Shown here in pieces: positions 36,727-46,557 of a stretch of 64,000 nucleotides of DNA. The first letter of the stretch is position 1. Each line of letters opens with the position of its first letter. Position numbers and translations under genes: made by a program. The stretch comes from Frigoribacterium sp. JB110 (lineage in GTDB: Bacteria; Actinomycetota; Actinomycetes; Actinomycetales; Microbacteriaceae): the NCBI RefSeq assembly GCF_900163665.1, contig NZ_FUIA01000011.1, positions 1 through 64,000 on the forward strand, written 5' to 3'. Under the pieces are notes generated by a model that made no database searches, was not told the origin of the DNA, and worked only from the letters and a program-made list of their open reading frames with translations.

Positions 36727-37977
36727 TCAGCGCCCCGGCCGCGGGGCGAGTCCGACCGGGTCGGCCAGCAGCGGGGCGAAGGCCATCTCGGCGGGGGCGA
36801 GCTGCATCAGGCGGGAGCGCATGTGGGCGCGTTCGAGGCGGACGTGGCGCCCCTCGGCGCCGACCGGGTCGACGTGCACCGCCCGAGAGAGCCGCTCGCG
36901 ACTGGCCGCCAACAGCACGCCGAGGTATCCGGACAGGATGACGGCCTCCGGGGCGAACGCGTTGACGAAGTTCGTCAGCGCCAGTGACAGCACGTCGACC
37001 TGGCGCTCGAGCTCCGCTGTGATCGCAGGGTCGCGCGCGACGCCGAGCTCGATGTCGAGCTCGTCCTCATCGAGCTTGCGGCGCCCGAGCAGCTCGAGCA
37101 GCGGTGCGGGGTTCACCTCGGCCGACAGGCATCCGCGGCGCCCGCAGGCGCATCGCGCCCCGCGCGGGTCGACGACCGTGTGCCCCAGCTCGCCCGCGAA
37201 CCCCGACGTGCCCCGCAGCAACGTGCGATCGAAGACGAGGCCGCCGCCGATGCCGTGAAGGCCGCCTCCCAGGTACAGCAGGTTGTCGGCGTCGCGCCCC
37301 ACTCCGAAGCGCGCCTCGGCCATGGCGCCGACGCTGGCGTCGTTCCCTGCGGTCACCTGAATGCCCAGTGCGCGCTCGAGCCGGGTCGCGATCGCCTCCC
37401 GCCGCCACCCCAGCGGAGGGGCGACCACCACGGTGCCAGCCTCATCGACGAGCCCCGGCACCGCGAGCCCCGCGCCCACCAGTCGGTAGTGACGGTCGAT
37501 GTCGGCGCGCATGCCGTCGACGAGGGAGCGGGCGATCTGGACGAAGCGGCGCGGGCTCGGCGGACTCGACAGGTCGTGCCGCACACGGGAGTGCACGGTG
37601 CCGCCCAGCCCCACGAGGGCGACGGAGACGGCGTCGGGCTCGACGCGGATGCCGAGCGCGACCACCGCATCGTCGGCCGCGACGCCGAGGGACGGCCGAC
37701 CGACACGTCCCGTCGGCGCCGTCTCCGCCTCACGGGTCACGCCGAGATCGAGCAGCTCGGTCACCAGCGCCGTGATCGTCGATCGGTTCAGCCCTGTCGC
37801 GGCGCCGATGTGCGAACGTGAGAGCGCGCCGTTCACATGCACGAGGCGGAGCACGGCCGAGAGATTCTGCTGCCTGACCTCCTCGTTCGTCGTGCGCGTG
37901 CCCGTGGTGCGCGACGGAGCCCCGGCCCACGATGCCGTCCCGCGATCGCGCGCTGATCCCACCTCATCCATCGTCAT
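36727..37977 (-). CDS. ROK family transcriptional regulator
   Basis: The 416-residue protein has an N-terminal winged helix (I-G-A-A-T-G-L-N-R-S-T-I-T-A-L-V) and a ROK domain with an intact zinc site: GELGH followed by CACGRRGCLS. This contrasts with the degenerate site in the ROK gene at 3936. The start is taken at ATG 37977 (MTMDEVG); a GTG at 37986 is possible. It directly follows the ATPase gene on the same strand (12 bp), so the two are co-transcribed, and it probably controls the monosaccharide transporter locus in response to a sugar. Confidence 0.92.
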   Translation of the reverse strand: MTMDEVGSARDRGTASWAGAPSRTTGTRTTNEEVRQQNLSAVLRLVHVNGALSRSHIGAATGLNRSTITALVTELLDLGVTREAETAPTGRVGRPSLGVAADDAVVALGIRVEPDAVSVALVGLGGTVHSRVRHDLSSPPSPRRFVQIARSLVDGMRADIDRHYRLVGAGLAVPGLVDEAGTVVVAPPLGWRREAIATRLERALGIQVTAGNDASVGAMAEARFGVGRDADNLLYLGGGLHGIGGGLVFDRTLLRGTSGFAGELGHTVVDPRGARCACGRRGCLSAEVNPAPLLELLGRRKLDEDELDIELGVARDPAITAELERQVDVLSLALTNFVNAFAPEAVILSGYLGVLLAASRERLSRAVHVDPVGAEGRHVRLERAHMRSRLMQLAPAEMAFAPLLADPVGLAPRPGR

Positions 37978-37989
37978 CAACGCCACCCA

Positions 37990-39516
37990 TCACAATCCGG
38001 CGGTCATGCCGCGCATGAGCAGTTCCTGGGTCGCATCCTCCCTGGCGACTTCTGCCGTGATGCGTCCCTCGGCGATCGTATAGATGCGATCCGAGAGTCC
38101 GATGATCTCCGGCAGCTCCGAGGAGATGACGATGACCGCCTTCCCCTGTGCCGCCAGCTCATTGATGATGCCGTAGATCTCGTATTTCGCGCCGACGTCG
38201 ATGCCGCGCGTCGGTTCGTCGAGGATGAGCACGTCCGGGTTCGTGAACATCCACTTCGACAGCACGACCTTCTGCTGATTCCCGCCGGAGAGCCCTCCCG
38301 TCACGGCGTCGACGCCGGGCGCTTTGATGTTCAGCTTGTACCGATACGCGTCCGCCACCTTGTGCTCGCGGAAGCGGTCGACGATGCCGAACCTGGCGAG
38401 GCGCGACAGCGCGGCGGAGGAGACGTTCGCCCGGATGTCGCCGATCAGGTTGAGCCCGTACTGCTTGCGGTCCTCCGTCGCATACGCGATCCCGTGCCCG
38501 ATCGCCTGCTCCACGGTGCGCAGCTCGATCCGCTGCCCGCGTTTGAACGCCGATCCGGTGATGGCCGAGCCGTACGAGCGTCCGAAGATGCTCATGGCGA
38601 GTTCGGTGCGCCCTGCCCCCATCAGGCCCGCGAGCCCGATGATCTCTCCCGCCCGCACGGAGAGGCTGACGTCATCGACGACGACCCGTTCGCGGTCAGC
38701 CGGATGATGAACGCTCCAGTTCTCGACGCGGAACATCTCATCTCCGATATCCGGATCGCGCGGAGGGAAGAGGCTGTCGAGGTCGCGCCCCACCATCGCC
38801 CGGATGATCCTGCCCTCGTCCGTGGCCGGATGGTCGCGTCGCATCGTCTCGATCGTCCTGCCGTCGCGGAGCACCGTGATCCGGTCGGCGACGCGGAGCA
38901 CCTCGCGCAGCTTGTGGGAGATGACGATGCAGGTGATCCCCTGCGCACGCAGCTGGTCGATCAGGCCGAGCAGCCGCTCGGAGTCCGAGTCGTTCAGCGC
39001 GGCGGTCGGCTCATCGAGGATGAGAAGCTTCACGTCCTTCGCGAGCGCTTTGGCGATCTCCACGAGCTGCTGCTTGCCGACGCCCAGATCGCCGACCCTG
39101 GTAGAGGTGTTCTCGTCGAGACCGACGCGCGCCATGACCTCGGCGGCCCGTGCGTTCGTGCGACGCCAGTCGATCAGCCCGCGGCGTGAGATCTCGTTGC
39201 CGAGGTGGATGTTCTCGGCGATCGAGAGGTTCGGGACGAGGGCGAGCTCCTGATGGATGATGGCGATGCCGTGACTCTCGCTGTCCCTGACCGAGCGGAA
39301 GGCGACGTCCTGCCCGTCGAGCCGAATGCTCCCGTCGAACGATCCCGCCCTGTGCACACCGGAGAGCACGTTCATCAGGGTCGACTTGCCGGCTCCGTTC
39401 TCGCCGCAGATGGCGTGCACCTCGCCGGGCATCACGTCGATCGACACGTCCGACAGCGCCGTGACGCCGTGGAATCGCTTCGTGATCCCCGACATGCGCA
39501 GGATGGGATCCACCAT
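37990..39516 (-). CDS. Sugar ABC transporter ATP-binding protein with two ATPase domains, orphan paralog
   Basis: The 508-residue protein has two ABC cassettes, as in XylG/MmsA/RbsA. The first has Walker [11 protein letters not shown] and [15 protein letters not shown] with [11 protein letters not shown]. The second has a degenerate Walker A region and [18 protein letters not shown] with [11 protein letters not shown]. It is close to the mmsA product at 40951 but lies on the other strand and has no permease or binding protein in its own operon. It may energise the same permease under different conditions or be a duplicate. The start at 39516 (MVDPILRMSG) lacks a good ribosome site. Confidence 0.9.
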   Translation of the reverse strand: MVDPILRMSGITKRFHGVTALSDVSIDVMPGEVHAICGENGAGKSTLMNVLSGVHRAGSFDGSIRLDGQDVAFRSVRDSESHGIAIIHQELALVPNLSIAENIHLGNEISRRGLIDWRRTNARAAEVMARVGLDENTSTRVGDLGVGKQQLVEIAKALAKDVKLLILDEPTAALNDSDSERLLGLIDQLRAQGITCIVISHKLREVLRVADRITVLRDGRTIETMRRDHPATDEGRIIRAMVGRDLDSLFPPRDPDIGDEMFRVENWSVHHPADRERVVVDDVSLSVRAGEIIGLAGLMGAGRTELAMSIFGRSYGSAITGSAFKRGQRIELRTVEQAIGHGIAYATEDRKQYGLNLIGDIRANVSSAALSRLARFGIVDRFREHKVADAYRYKLNIKAPGVDAVTGGLSGGNQQKVVLSKWMFTNPDVLILDEPTRGIDVGAKYEIYGIINELAAQGKAVIVISSELPEIIGLSDRIYTIAEGRITAEVAREDATQELLMRGMTAGL

Positions 39517-39563
39517 GTGTGCTGAGCCGCGTTCCTCTCTGAGCCGCCTGACGTCACCGTATG

Positions 39564-39577
39564 TTACGCGAAAGTAA
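39564..39577. promoter_or_regulatory. ROK operator candidate
   Basis: TTACGCGAAAGTAA is an inverted repeat (TTAC/GTAA) with a CGCGAAA centre reminiscent of NagC-type ROK sites. It abuts the -35 of the chvE promoter in the divergent gap. Confidence 0.4.
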
Positions 39578-39578
39578 T

Positions 39579-39607
39579 TTGTCCATAGGCTCGTCAATAT
39601 GTAATGT
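39579..39607 (+). promoter_or_regulatory. Promoter of the chvE-mmsA-mmsB operon
   Basis: TTGTCC, exactly 17 bp, TAATGT in an AT-rich patch, 103 bp before the chvE start. Confidence 0.55.
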
Positions 39608-39709
39608 GCCATCCAGCGGTTCCGCAGCCCGGCTGTGCGGCCACTGAGCACGATGCGCCCCGTTCCACGGATAGGAGCGCTCCCACTTTCAACGAAGAGA
39701 GACACAGCA

Positions 39710-40858
39710 ATGAAGCGAACTGGCATGCGTTTGATCGCCATCACCGGCGCCGTCGCCCTGGGCATCGGTCTTGCCGGGTGTGCGAGCGACGGCTCGGGAT
39801 CAGGCGAAGGAGACGGCGCGGCAGAGGACATCACCGTCGGTGTGGCGATGCCGACGGAGACGAGCGAGCGTTGGATCGCCGACGGCGAGGCGGTCGAGTC
39901 GCAGCTGGAGGATGCCGGCTACGACGTCGACCTCCAGTTCGCGAACGACGACATCCCGCGTCAGCAGCAGCAGATCGACCAGATGATCACGAACGGCGCC
40001 GACATCCTGATCGTCGCATCGATTGACGGCACGGCGCTGGCGACCCAGCTCGAGAACGCCGCGGGCAAGGGCATCCCGATCATCTCGTACGACCGCCTCA
40101 TCAACGGCACGGAGAACGTCGACTTCTACGTCACCTTCGACAATTACACGGTCGGCGTGCAGCAGGCGCAGTCGCTGCTGCGCGGTCTCGGCTACCTCGA
40201 CGAGAACAACGAGGAGACCGGGCTCGACGAGGAGAAGATCGTCGAGCTGTTCGCCGGTTCGCCGGATGACAACAACACGAAGTTCTTCTACCAGGGCGCG
40301 ATGGACACGCTGCAGCCCTTCCTCGACGACGGCCGCCTCACGGTGCCGTCCGGTCAGACCGACATGGACACCATCTCCACGCTGCGCTGGGACCAGGCCA
40401 CGGCACAGAAGCGCATGGAGGACCTGCTCACGAGCACCTACAACGGCGGCTCCGACCCGCTCGACGGCGTGCTCGCGCCCTACGACGGCATCTCGCGCGG
40501 CATCATCACGGCACTCGAGAACGCCGGCTACGGCTCCACGATCGAGGAGGGCCTGCCGATCCTCTCCGGTCAGGACGCCGAGATCGCATCGGTCAAGCTG
40601 ATCCGCGACGGTGTGCAGTACGCGACGATCTTCAAGGACACTCGCAAGCTCGCCTCGCAGGCCGTCGCAGCAGCCACGGCGTTCGCCGAGGGCGAGGAGC
40701 CTGAGGCGAACGACACCGAGTCGTACGACAACGGCGTCAAGGTCGTACCGTCGTTCCTGCTCGAGTCCGACATCGTCGTCGCCGACAACATCGGCGAGCT
40801 GCTGGTCGACTCCGACTACTGGTCGGAGGACGAGATCGAAGCGGGCGTCGCGGAGTAA
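39710..40858 (+). CDS. chvE: Multiple monosaccharide ABC transporter substrate-binding lipoprotein (ChvE-like)
   Basis: The 382-residue protein has a signal peptide and lipobox LAGC (Cys at about 23), followed by an acidic Gly/Ser linker and a family 2 periplasmic-binding domain. Segments [28 protein letters not shown] and Y-V-T-F-D-N-Y match ChvE/XylF-type proteins that bind xylose, arabinose, glucose or galactose. It is the first gene of the transporter operon. A strong hairpin after it probably keeps its level above that of the ATPase and permease. Confidence 0.93.
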   Translation: MKRTGMRLIAITGAVALGIGLAGCASDGSGSGEGDGAAEDITVGVAMPTETSERWIADGEAVESQLEDAGYDVDLQFANDDIPRQQQQIDQMITNGADILIVASIDGTALATQLENAAGKGIPIISYDRLINGTENVDFYVTFDNYTVGVQQAQSLLRGLGYLDENNEETGLDEEKIVELFAGSPDDNNTKFFYQGAMDTLQPFLDDGRLTVPSGQTDMDTISTLRWDQATAQKRMEDLLTSTYNGGSDPLDGVLAPYDGISRGIITALENAGYGSTIEEGLPILSGQDAEIASVKLIRDGVQYATIFKDTRKLASQAVAAATAFAEGEEPEANDTESYDNGVKVVPSFLLESDIVVADNIGELLVDSDYWSEDEIEAGVAE

Positions 40859-40871
40859 CTCCGCGCGCTGA

Positions 40872-40911
40872 GGTCCGGCGGGGCCGTCGCACGCGGCGGC
40901 CCCGCCGGACC
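40872..40911 (+). terminator. Intercistronic hairpin after chvE
   Basis: A 19-base arm GGTCCGGCGGGGCCGTCGC pairs with its partner at 18 of 19 positions, with a minimal loop. Placed between the binding protein and ATPase genes, it can act as partial terminator or mRNA stabiliser. Confidence 0.7.
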
Positions 40912-40950
40912 GGCCCGAATCGATTCTGCGAACGAATGACAGGAGCAGCG

Positions 40951-42504
40951 ATGTCTGACGCGATCCTCGAGATGCGCAACATCACCAAGAACTTCCCCGG
41001 CGTCAAGGTCCTCAAAGACGTGAGCCTCAACGTCGAACGAGGCAAGATCCACGCGATCTGCGGTGAGAACGGCGCCGGAAAATCAACCCTCATGAAGGTG
41101 CTGTCCGGTGTCTACCCGCACGGCACATTCGACGGCGATATCGTCTTCGACGGCAAGCCGCAGCGTTTCGGTGCCATCAAGGATTCCGAGCGAGCCGGCA
41201 TCGTCATCATCCATCAGGAACTCGCCCTCGTCCCGGCCCTGTCGGTGACGGAGAACCTGTTCCTCGGCAACGAGATCGTCCGCGGGGGTCTGATCGACTG
41301 GCACGAGGCCAACGCCGAGGCGGCCAAGCTGCTGGAGAGGGTGGGCCTGCGCGAGAACCCGACGACCCCGATCGGTCAGCTCGGCGTCGGCAAGCAGCAG
41401 CTCGTGGAGATCGCGAAGGCGCTCACCAAGGACGTGAAGCTGCTGATCCTCGACGAGCCGACGGCCGCCCTCAACGACAACGACTCCGAGCATCTGCTCG
41501 GCCTGCTGCGCGACCTTCGCGAGCAGGGCATCACCTGCATCATCATCTCGCACAAGCTGGGAGAGATCGTCGACATCGCCGACTCGACGACGATCATCCG
41601 CGACGGAGAGACGATCGAGACGATCGATATGCACGGTCAGGACGCGACGCAGGACCGGATCATCCAGGGCATGGTCGGGCGCGCACTCGAGAGCCGCTTC
41701 CCCGAGCGCACCCCGAAGATCGGCGAAGAGATCTTCCGCGTCGAGAACTGGCGCGTCTCGCATCCCACCCAGCCGGGGCGCATCGTCGTCGACGACGCCT
41801 CGATCTCGGTGCGGGCAGGAGAGATCGTCGGCATCGCCGGCCTCATGGGCGCCGGACGCACCGAGTTCATGATGAGCGTCTTCGGCCGCAGCTATGGGCG
41901 CGACGCGTCGGGAAAGGTGTTCCTGCACGGCAAGGAGATCTCGACGCGCACGGTCAAGGACGCGATCGCGAACAGGATCGCGTACGTCTCCGAGGACCGC
42001 AAGACGTACGGGCTGAACCTGATCAGCGACATCAAGACGAACGTCTCCTCGTCGGCGCTCGGCAAGCTCTCGACCGCGTCGGTCTTCGTCAACGGCAATG
42101 AGGAGATCAAGATCGCGGAGCAGTACCGCCGCGATCTGAACATCAAGTCTCCGACGGTCGCGCAGGTGGTGGGCAACCTCTCCGGCGGGAACCAGCAGAA
42201 GGTCGTGCTGTCGAAGTGGCTGTACACCGACCCCGATGTGCTCATCCTCGACGAGCCCACACGCGGCATCGACGTGGGAGCGAAGTACGAGATCTACGAG
42301 ATCATCGGCGCGCTCGCGGCCGCGGGCAAGGCGATCATCGTCGTCTCGAGCGAGCTGCCTGAGCTGCTCGGGCTGTCCGACCGCATCTACTCTCTCGCCT
42401 ACGGGCGCATCACGGGCCAGCTTCCCGCCGCTGAGGCGACGCAGGAGAAGATGATGGGCCTCATGACAATCGAAAGCACTTCCGCGAAGGAGACCGCAGC
42501 ATGA
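40951..42504 (+). CDS. mmsA: Multiple monosaccharide ABC transporter ATP-binding protein
   Basis: The 517-residue protein has two ABC cassettes in tandem. Walker [26 protein letters not shown] and [11 protein letters not shown] are in the first half; [17 protein letters not shown] and [12 protein letters not shown] are in the second. It powers sugar import with the ChvE-like protein and MmsB. The start at 40951 ([10 protein letters not shown]) has AGGAG five bases upstream. The stop overlaps the permease start (ATGA). A paralog on the opposite strand at 37990 shares most motifs. Confidence 0.94.
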   Translation: MSDAILEMRNITKNFPGVKVLKDVSLNVERGKIHAICGENGAGKSTLMKVLSGVYPHGTFDGDIVFDGKPQRFGAIKDSERAGIVIIHQELALVPALSVTENLFLGNEIVRGGLIDWHEANAEAAKLLERVGLRENPTTPIGQLGVGKQQLVEIAKALTKDVKLLILDEPTAALNDNDSEHLLGLLRDLREQGITCIIISHKLGEIVDIADSTTIIRDGETIETIDMHGQDATQDRIIQGMVGRALESRFPERTPKIGEEIFRVENWRVSHPTQPGRIVVDDASISVRAGEIVGIAGLMGAGRTEFMMSVFGRSYGRDASGKVFLHGKEISTRTVKDAIANRIAYVSEDRKTYGLNLISDIKTNVSSSALGKLSTASVFVNGNEEIKIAEQYRRDLNIKSPTVAQVVGNLSGGNQQKVVLSKWLYTDPDVLILDEPTRGIDVGAKYEIYEIIGALAAAGKAIIVVSSELPELLGLSDRIYSLAYGRITGQLPAAEATQEKMMGLMTIESTSAKETAA

Positions 42505-43724
42505 ACAACGTGCTGACTGAGGCCAAGAACCTCCTCACCCACAACCTGCGCACGTCCGGCATCTACATCGCGTTCGTCGCGATCATCGTGCTGTTCACGA
42601 TCCTCACCAACGGCACGCTGCTCAGCCCCGAGAACGTGACCAACATCGTGCTGCAGAACGCGCACATCCTGATCATGGCGCTCGGCATGATCCTCGTGAT
42701 CGTCGGCGGCCACATCGACCTCTCGGTCGGCTCCGTGCTGGCGTTCGCATCGGCCGTGTCGGCCGTGCTCGTCATCCGGATGGGCCTGCCGTGGTGGGTC
42801 GGCGTCATCGCCGCGATCATCACAGGTCTCATCGTCGGGGTATGGCAGGGATTCTGGGTCGCCTTCGTCGGCATTCCGGCGTTCATCGTGACCCTCGCCG
42901 GCATGCTGCTGTTCCGCGGACTGACGTGGCTCGTGCTCGACAACGTCTCGCTGTCGCCGTTCCCGAACGCCTATCGAGAAGTCGCGAGCGGGTTCATCGA
43001 TCCGGTCTTCGGCGAGATCGTGGTCGGCCAGGGCGAGGGCCTGAAGTCCGTCGCGCAGACCGTCGACGTGTTCACGCTGCTGATCGGCGTGTTCGCTGTC
43101 GCAGGTGTGATCGTCAGCGCGTGGCGCAGCCGCCGCACCCGCCTCGGCTACAACCAGCCCGTCGAGTCGATGACCCTGTTCATCCTGAAGATCGCCTCGG
43201 TCTCGGTCGTGCTGCTCGCCTTCGCGTGGGCGCTGGCCTACAACCGCGGCTTCCCGCTCGTGCTGATCATCGTGGCCGTGCTCATCCTGGTGTACCAGGT
43301 GGTCACGAACCGCACAGTGTTCGGGCGCCACGTCTACTCCGTCGGCGGCAACCTGTCGGCGGCGCGCCTGTCGGGTGTGAACGTCAAGAGCGTCAACTTC
43401 TGGATCTTCGTGAACATGGGAATGCTCACCGGCATCGCCGCCGCGGTGTTCTCCTCGCGATCCAACGGCGCGCAGCCCGGTATGGGCAACATGTTCGAGC
43501 TCGATGTGATCGCGGCCTGCTTCATCGGCGGAGCATCGACGATGGGCGGCGTGGGCCGCGTCGGCGGCGCGCTCGTCGGCGGTCTGGTGATGGCGGTGAT
43601 GACCAACGGCATGCAGCTGATGGGCGTGCCGCAGTCGGCCCAGCAGATCATCAAGGGCCTCGTGCTGCTGCTCGCGGTGGCCTTCGACATCTACAACAAG
43701 CGTCGCGCCGGCGCCACGCGCTGA
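42501..43724 (+). CDS. mmsB: Multiple monosaccharide ABC transporter permease
   Basis: The 407-residue protein has 10 or more hydrophobic segments and the RbsC/XylH family motifs: [44 protein letters not shown] and [14 protein letters not shown]. It forms the membrane channel of the ChvE/MmsA importer. It is the last gene of the operon and is followed by a strong hairpin. Confidence 0.94.
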   Translation: MNNVLTEAKNLLTHNLRTSGIYIAFVAIIVLFTILTNGTLLSPENVTNIVLQNAHILIMALGMILVIVGGHIDLSVGSVLAFASAVSAVLVIRMGLPWWVGVIAAIITGLIVGVWQGFWVAFVGIPAFIVTLAGMLLFRGLTWLVLDNVSLSPFPNAYREVASGFIDPVFGEIVVGQGEGLKSVAQTVDVFTLLIGVFAVAGVIVSAWRSRRTRLGYNQPVESMTLFILKIASVSVVLLAFAWALAYNRGFPLVLIIVAVLILVYQVVTNRTVFGRHVYSVGGNLSAARLSGVNVKSVNFWIFVNMGMLTGIAAAVFSSRSNGAQPGMGNMFELDVIAACFIGGASTMGGVGRVGGALVGGLVMAVMTNGMQLMGVPQSAQQIIKGLVLLLAVAFDIYNKRRAGATR

Positions 43725-43731
43725 CGCGACG

Positions 43732-43770
43732 AGAAGGGGCCGGACGGGTCTTCTCCGTCCGGCCCCTTCT
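43732..43770. terminator. Bidirectional terminator between mmsB and the aldehyde dehydrogenase gene
   Basis: Perfect 16-bp stem AGAAGGGGCCGGACGG with its complement around a 7-base loop. It lies between convergent genes, and both arms end in short A/T runs. Confidence 0.85.
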
Positions 43771-43780
43771 GCGCATCCGG

Positions 43781-45244
43781 CTACTCCTCCAGCCCGATCA
43801 GCACCGACTTCGTGCGGGTGTAGGAGGCGAGGGCCTCCGGGCCGTTCTCGCGGCCCCATCCGGAATCCTTGACGCCGCCGAACGGCATCGACGCGTCGAG
43901 CATCGCCCAGCCGTTCACCCACACGATGCCGGCCTCGAGCCGCGCGGAGACGCGGTGGGCGCGGCTGATGTCGGTGGTCTGCACGCCGGCGGCCAGACCG
44001 TACGCAGTGCCGTTCGCGAGCGCGATCGCCTCCTCCTCGGTGTCGAACGGCTGCACGGTCAGCACAGGGCCGAACACCTCTTCGCGCACGGCTAGCGCAT
44101 TCTGGTCGAGCCCCGAGATCACGGTCGGCTGATAGTAGTAGCCGCCGTCGAGATCGATGCGCTCCCCGCCCGTGACGATCTCGCCGCCGGATGCGACGGC
44201 GTCCTGCACCATCTCCTCGACGCGTCTGAGCTGGTCGGCACTCGCCAGCGGTCCGATCACCGTCTCGGGGTCGCTCGGCCTGCCGAGCGGCACATTCCCG
44301 ACGGCGTCGCGGAGGATGCCCACGACTGTGTCGTGGATCGAGCGCTCCACGAGCAGGCGGGGTCCCGCCATGCAGAACTGTCCGGTGTTGAAGACGAAGG
44401 CACTGATCACGGCGCCGATCGCTTTGTCGAGATCCGCGTCGGCGAACACGATGTTCGCGGCGTTGCCGCCCAGCTCCGCCACAACCGGCTTGAGATGCTC
44501 ACCCGCGTTCCTGGCGACGATCCGGCCCACCTTCGTCGACCCTGTGAACACGACCATGTCGACATCCGGGTGCGTCACCAGCGCATCGCCCAGCTCGGGG
44601 CTCGCGCCGGTGACCACGTTGTACACCCCGTCGGGAACTCCCGCATCGCGCAGGATCTCGGCCATCAGCAGCGCGCTCAGCGGCGTCTGCGGGGCCGGCT
44701 TGTGCACGATCGTGTTCCCCGCGGCGAGCGCCGGCGCGATCTTCGAGCTCGACAGGATGATCGGGAAGTTGAACGGCGTGATCGCCCCGACCACGCCGCG
44801 CGGTTCGATGCGCGTGTAGGCGAAGGCGGGAGCGGGCACATCGCGGGTGGCGCCGTCGAGCTGTTGCGCGAGCGCTGCGCAGTACTCGAACGAGTCCGCA
44901 GTGTTGTTCACGTCGACTGCGCGTGCGAGGGAGATCGGCTTGCCGACGTCTATGCTCTCGGCAGCGGCGAGCTCCTCGCTGCGCTCGCGCATGCCGGCCG
45001 CGATCCGCAGCAGCACCCGCGAGCGCTCACGCGCGGGGATGCGCGACCACCCGCCGTCGTCGAAGGCCTTCCGCGCCGCGGCCACGGCTGCCTCGACATC
45101 CGCTGCTGCGCCGTCGGCGACACGGATGACGACCTCTCCTGTCGACGGATCGATCACGTCCATCCGGCCGCCGTCCGCGGCGTCGCGCCACCGCCCTCCG
45201 ATCCACAGTCGAGGTGTGATCTCGGGCAGCTCGATCCCTGCCAT
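43781..45244 (-). CDS. NAD(P)-dependent aldehyde dehydrogenase
   Basis: The 487-residue protein is a classical aldehyde dehydrogenase. It has P-F-N-F-P near the cofactor site, F-T-G-S-T-K-V-G, the general base Glu in AELGGN, the nucleophilic Cys in GQFCMAG, and E-E-V-F-G-P-V-L and a P-F-G-G-V-K-D-S-G-W-G-R-E near the end. It oxidises an aldehyde to the acid. Because it ends a LIV-transporter operon in an aromatic island, a benzaldehyde such as vanillin or syringaldehyde is plausible, but the sequence does not prove this. AAGGAG precedes the ATG; the gap to the binding protein gene is 41 bp. Confidence 0.92.
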   Translation of the reverse strand: MAGIELPEITPRLWIGGRWRDAADGGRMDVIDPSTGEVVIRVADGAAADVEAAVAAARKAFDDGGWSRIPARERSRVLLRIAAGMRERSEELAAAESIDVGKPISLARAVDVNNTADSFEYCAALAQQLDGATRDVPAPAFAYTRIEPRGVVGAITPFNFPIILSSSKIAPALAAGNTIVHKPAPQTPLSALLMAEILRDAGVPDGVYNVVTGASPELGDALVTHPDVDMVVFTGSTKVGRIVARNAGEHLKPVVAELGGNAANIVFADADLDKAIGAVISAFVFNTGQFCMAGPRLLVERSIHDTVVGILRDAVGNVPLGRPSDPETVIGPLASADQLRRVEEMVQDAVASGGEIVTGGERIDLDGGYYYQPTVISGLDQNALAVREEVFGPVLTVQPFDTEEEAIALANGTAYGLAAGVQTTDISRAHRVSARLEAGIVWVNGWAMLDASMPFGGVKDSGWGRENGPEALASYTRTKSVLIGLEE

Positions 45245-45285
45245 GATTCTCCTTATTCAGCTCAGCGCATCGCCGGGGCCCGGAC

Positions 45286-46557
45286 TCAGCCGAGGTCGGC
45301 TGTCATCCAGTCATCATCGTCGGATGCCCACTTGCGCACGGCGAGGTCGGCGATCGGCGGGCTGCCGAGATTGCCGCCGTCGAGGGTGAGGTCATCGTGC
45401 ATCAGCGAGATCTCATCCGTCTGAAGGCCCGCGATCGCCTCCATGAACGACTCGCGCGTCGGCTCCTGGGTGGCCTCCAGCGCCTTCGTCAGGGTGTCGG
45501 CCATCGCCCATCCGAATACGGTGTTGATGTAGCACGCTTCCACGTCCGGGGAGTACTCCGCCATGGCGTCCAGGTAGTTCTGGACGTCCTCGTCCTCCTC
45601 ATCGGCTGGCGAGCACGGCCACTTCGTGAACGCCCCGGAGTAGAGGTCAGGCAGGTAGTCCCCCGCGCTCGCCTCACGCACCACGTCGGGCGCAGCGGAG
45701 ACGATCGGCAGGTAGGTGATCGGCGACCACTGCAGGTCGCCGAGCTTCTCGAGCACGGCCGTCTGAGCCGACGGCACGTTCACGCCGGAGAAGAAGGCGT
45801 CGGCCTCGCTGGCGGCCAGCGCGGAGACCTGGCTGTCGTAGACGGTATCGGTCGAACTGAACGACGCCTGATCGACGAGCTCGACCTGCGACCCCTCGAT
45901 CGCCGATGTGAGGCCTTCCAGATAGGCCTCGCCCTGGTCGTCGTTCTGGGCGAGGAAGGCGACCGTCATCGGCTCATCCAGCGAGACGAGGTACTCGCCG
46001 AAGGTGGCGGCCTCGTTCTGATAGGTGGGCCACCATCCGAGGGTGTACGGGTTCGCCTCACGGTCCTCGCTGAACGCTGCGGCGCCGGTGCCGAGGAAGA
46101 CCTGCGGCACCTCGAGATCAGTGGCGGTCGGCATCACGGCGAGGTTCGACGCGGTGCCGAACATGCCGTAGGTCGCGAACACCTGGTCCTGGTCGACCAG
46201 TCGCTGGAAGTTCTGCACGAGCCTGGAGGGGTCGTACGCGTCGTCGTAGTAGACGAACTCCACCTCGCGGGTATTGCCGTCGCCCATCGTCACACCGCCG
46301 TCGGCGTTGAGCGCGTCGACGTAGGCCTGCATCGACGCCAGCTGCGTCTCGCCGTTGCGCGAGAGCGGGCCGGAAAGGGGAAGGCTGGAGCCGATCTTGA
46401 TGGTGTCGTCTGTGATTCCGGGCGAGGCGGTGACCGTTTCTCCGCCCTCGCCCTCGCCTTCTCCTGTCGACGGCGGTCGTGAGCAGGCAGACAGGACCAG
46501 GCCGGCGATGCCGACTGCGGCGATCCCGGCGATGAGACGACTGGTCGCGGTGTTCAT
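45286..46557 (-). CDS. LIV-type ABC transporter substrate-binding lipoprotein (system 1)
   Basis: The 423-residue protein has a signal peptide and lipobox LSAC (Cys at about 25), a Gly/Glu-rich linker, then I-T-D-D-T-I-K-I-G-S-S-L-P-L-S-G-P, the start of the type I leucine-binding-protein fold. Family members bind branched amino acids, amides or aromatic acids. Here the aldehyde dehydrogenase and demethylase context favours an aromatic acid. The ATG overlaps the livM stop, with GGAGGAG upstream. Unusually, the binding protein gene comes after the permeases and ATPases. Confidence 0.92.
   Translation of the reverse strand: MNTATSRLIAGIAAVGIAGLVLSACSRPPSTGEGEGEGGETVTASPGITDDTIKIGSSLPLSGPLSRNGETQLASMQAYVDALNADGGVTMGDGNTREVEFVYYDDAYDPSRLVQNFQRLVDQDQVFATYGMFGTASNLAVMPTATDLEVPQVFLGTGAAAFSEDREANPYTLGWWPTYQNEAATFGEYLVSLDEPMTVAFLAQNDDQGEAYLEGLTSAIEGSQVELVDQASFSSTDTVYDSQVSALAASEADAFFSGVNVPSAQTAVLEKLGDLQWSPITYLPIVSAAPDVVREASAGDYLPDLYSGAFTKWPCSPADEEDEDVQNYLDAMAEYSPDVEACYINTVFGWAMADTLTKALEATQEPTRESFMEAIAGLQTDEISLMHDDLTLDGGNLGSPPIADLAVRKWASDDDDWMTADLG

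Noticed and set aside
42399..43922. 507-codon minus-strand open frame opposite mmsB
   Set aside because: It is a shadow rich in His, Asp and Arg; mmsB has clear permease motifs.
43781..45244. Calling the aldehyde dehydrogenase a vanillin dehydrogenase
   Set aside because: The catalytic motifs are general to the superfamily, and context alone does not fix the substrate.
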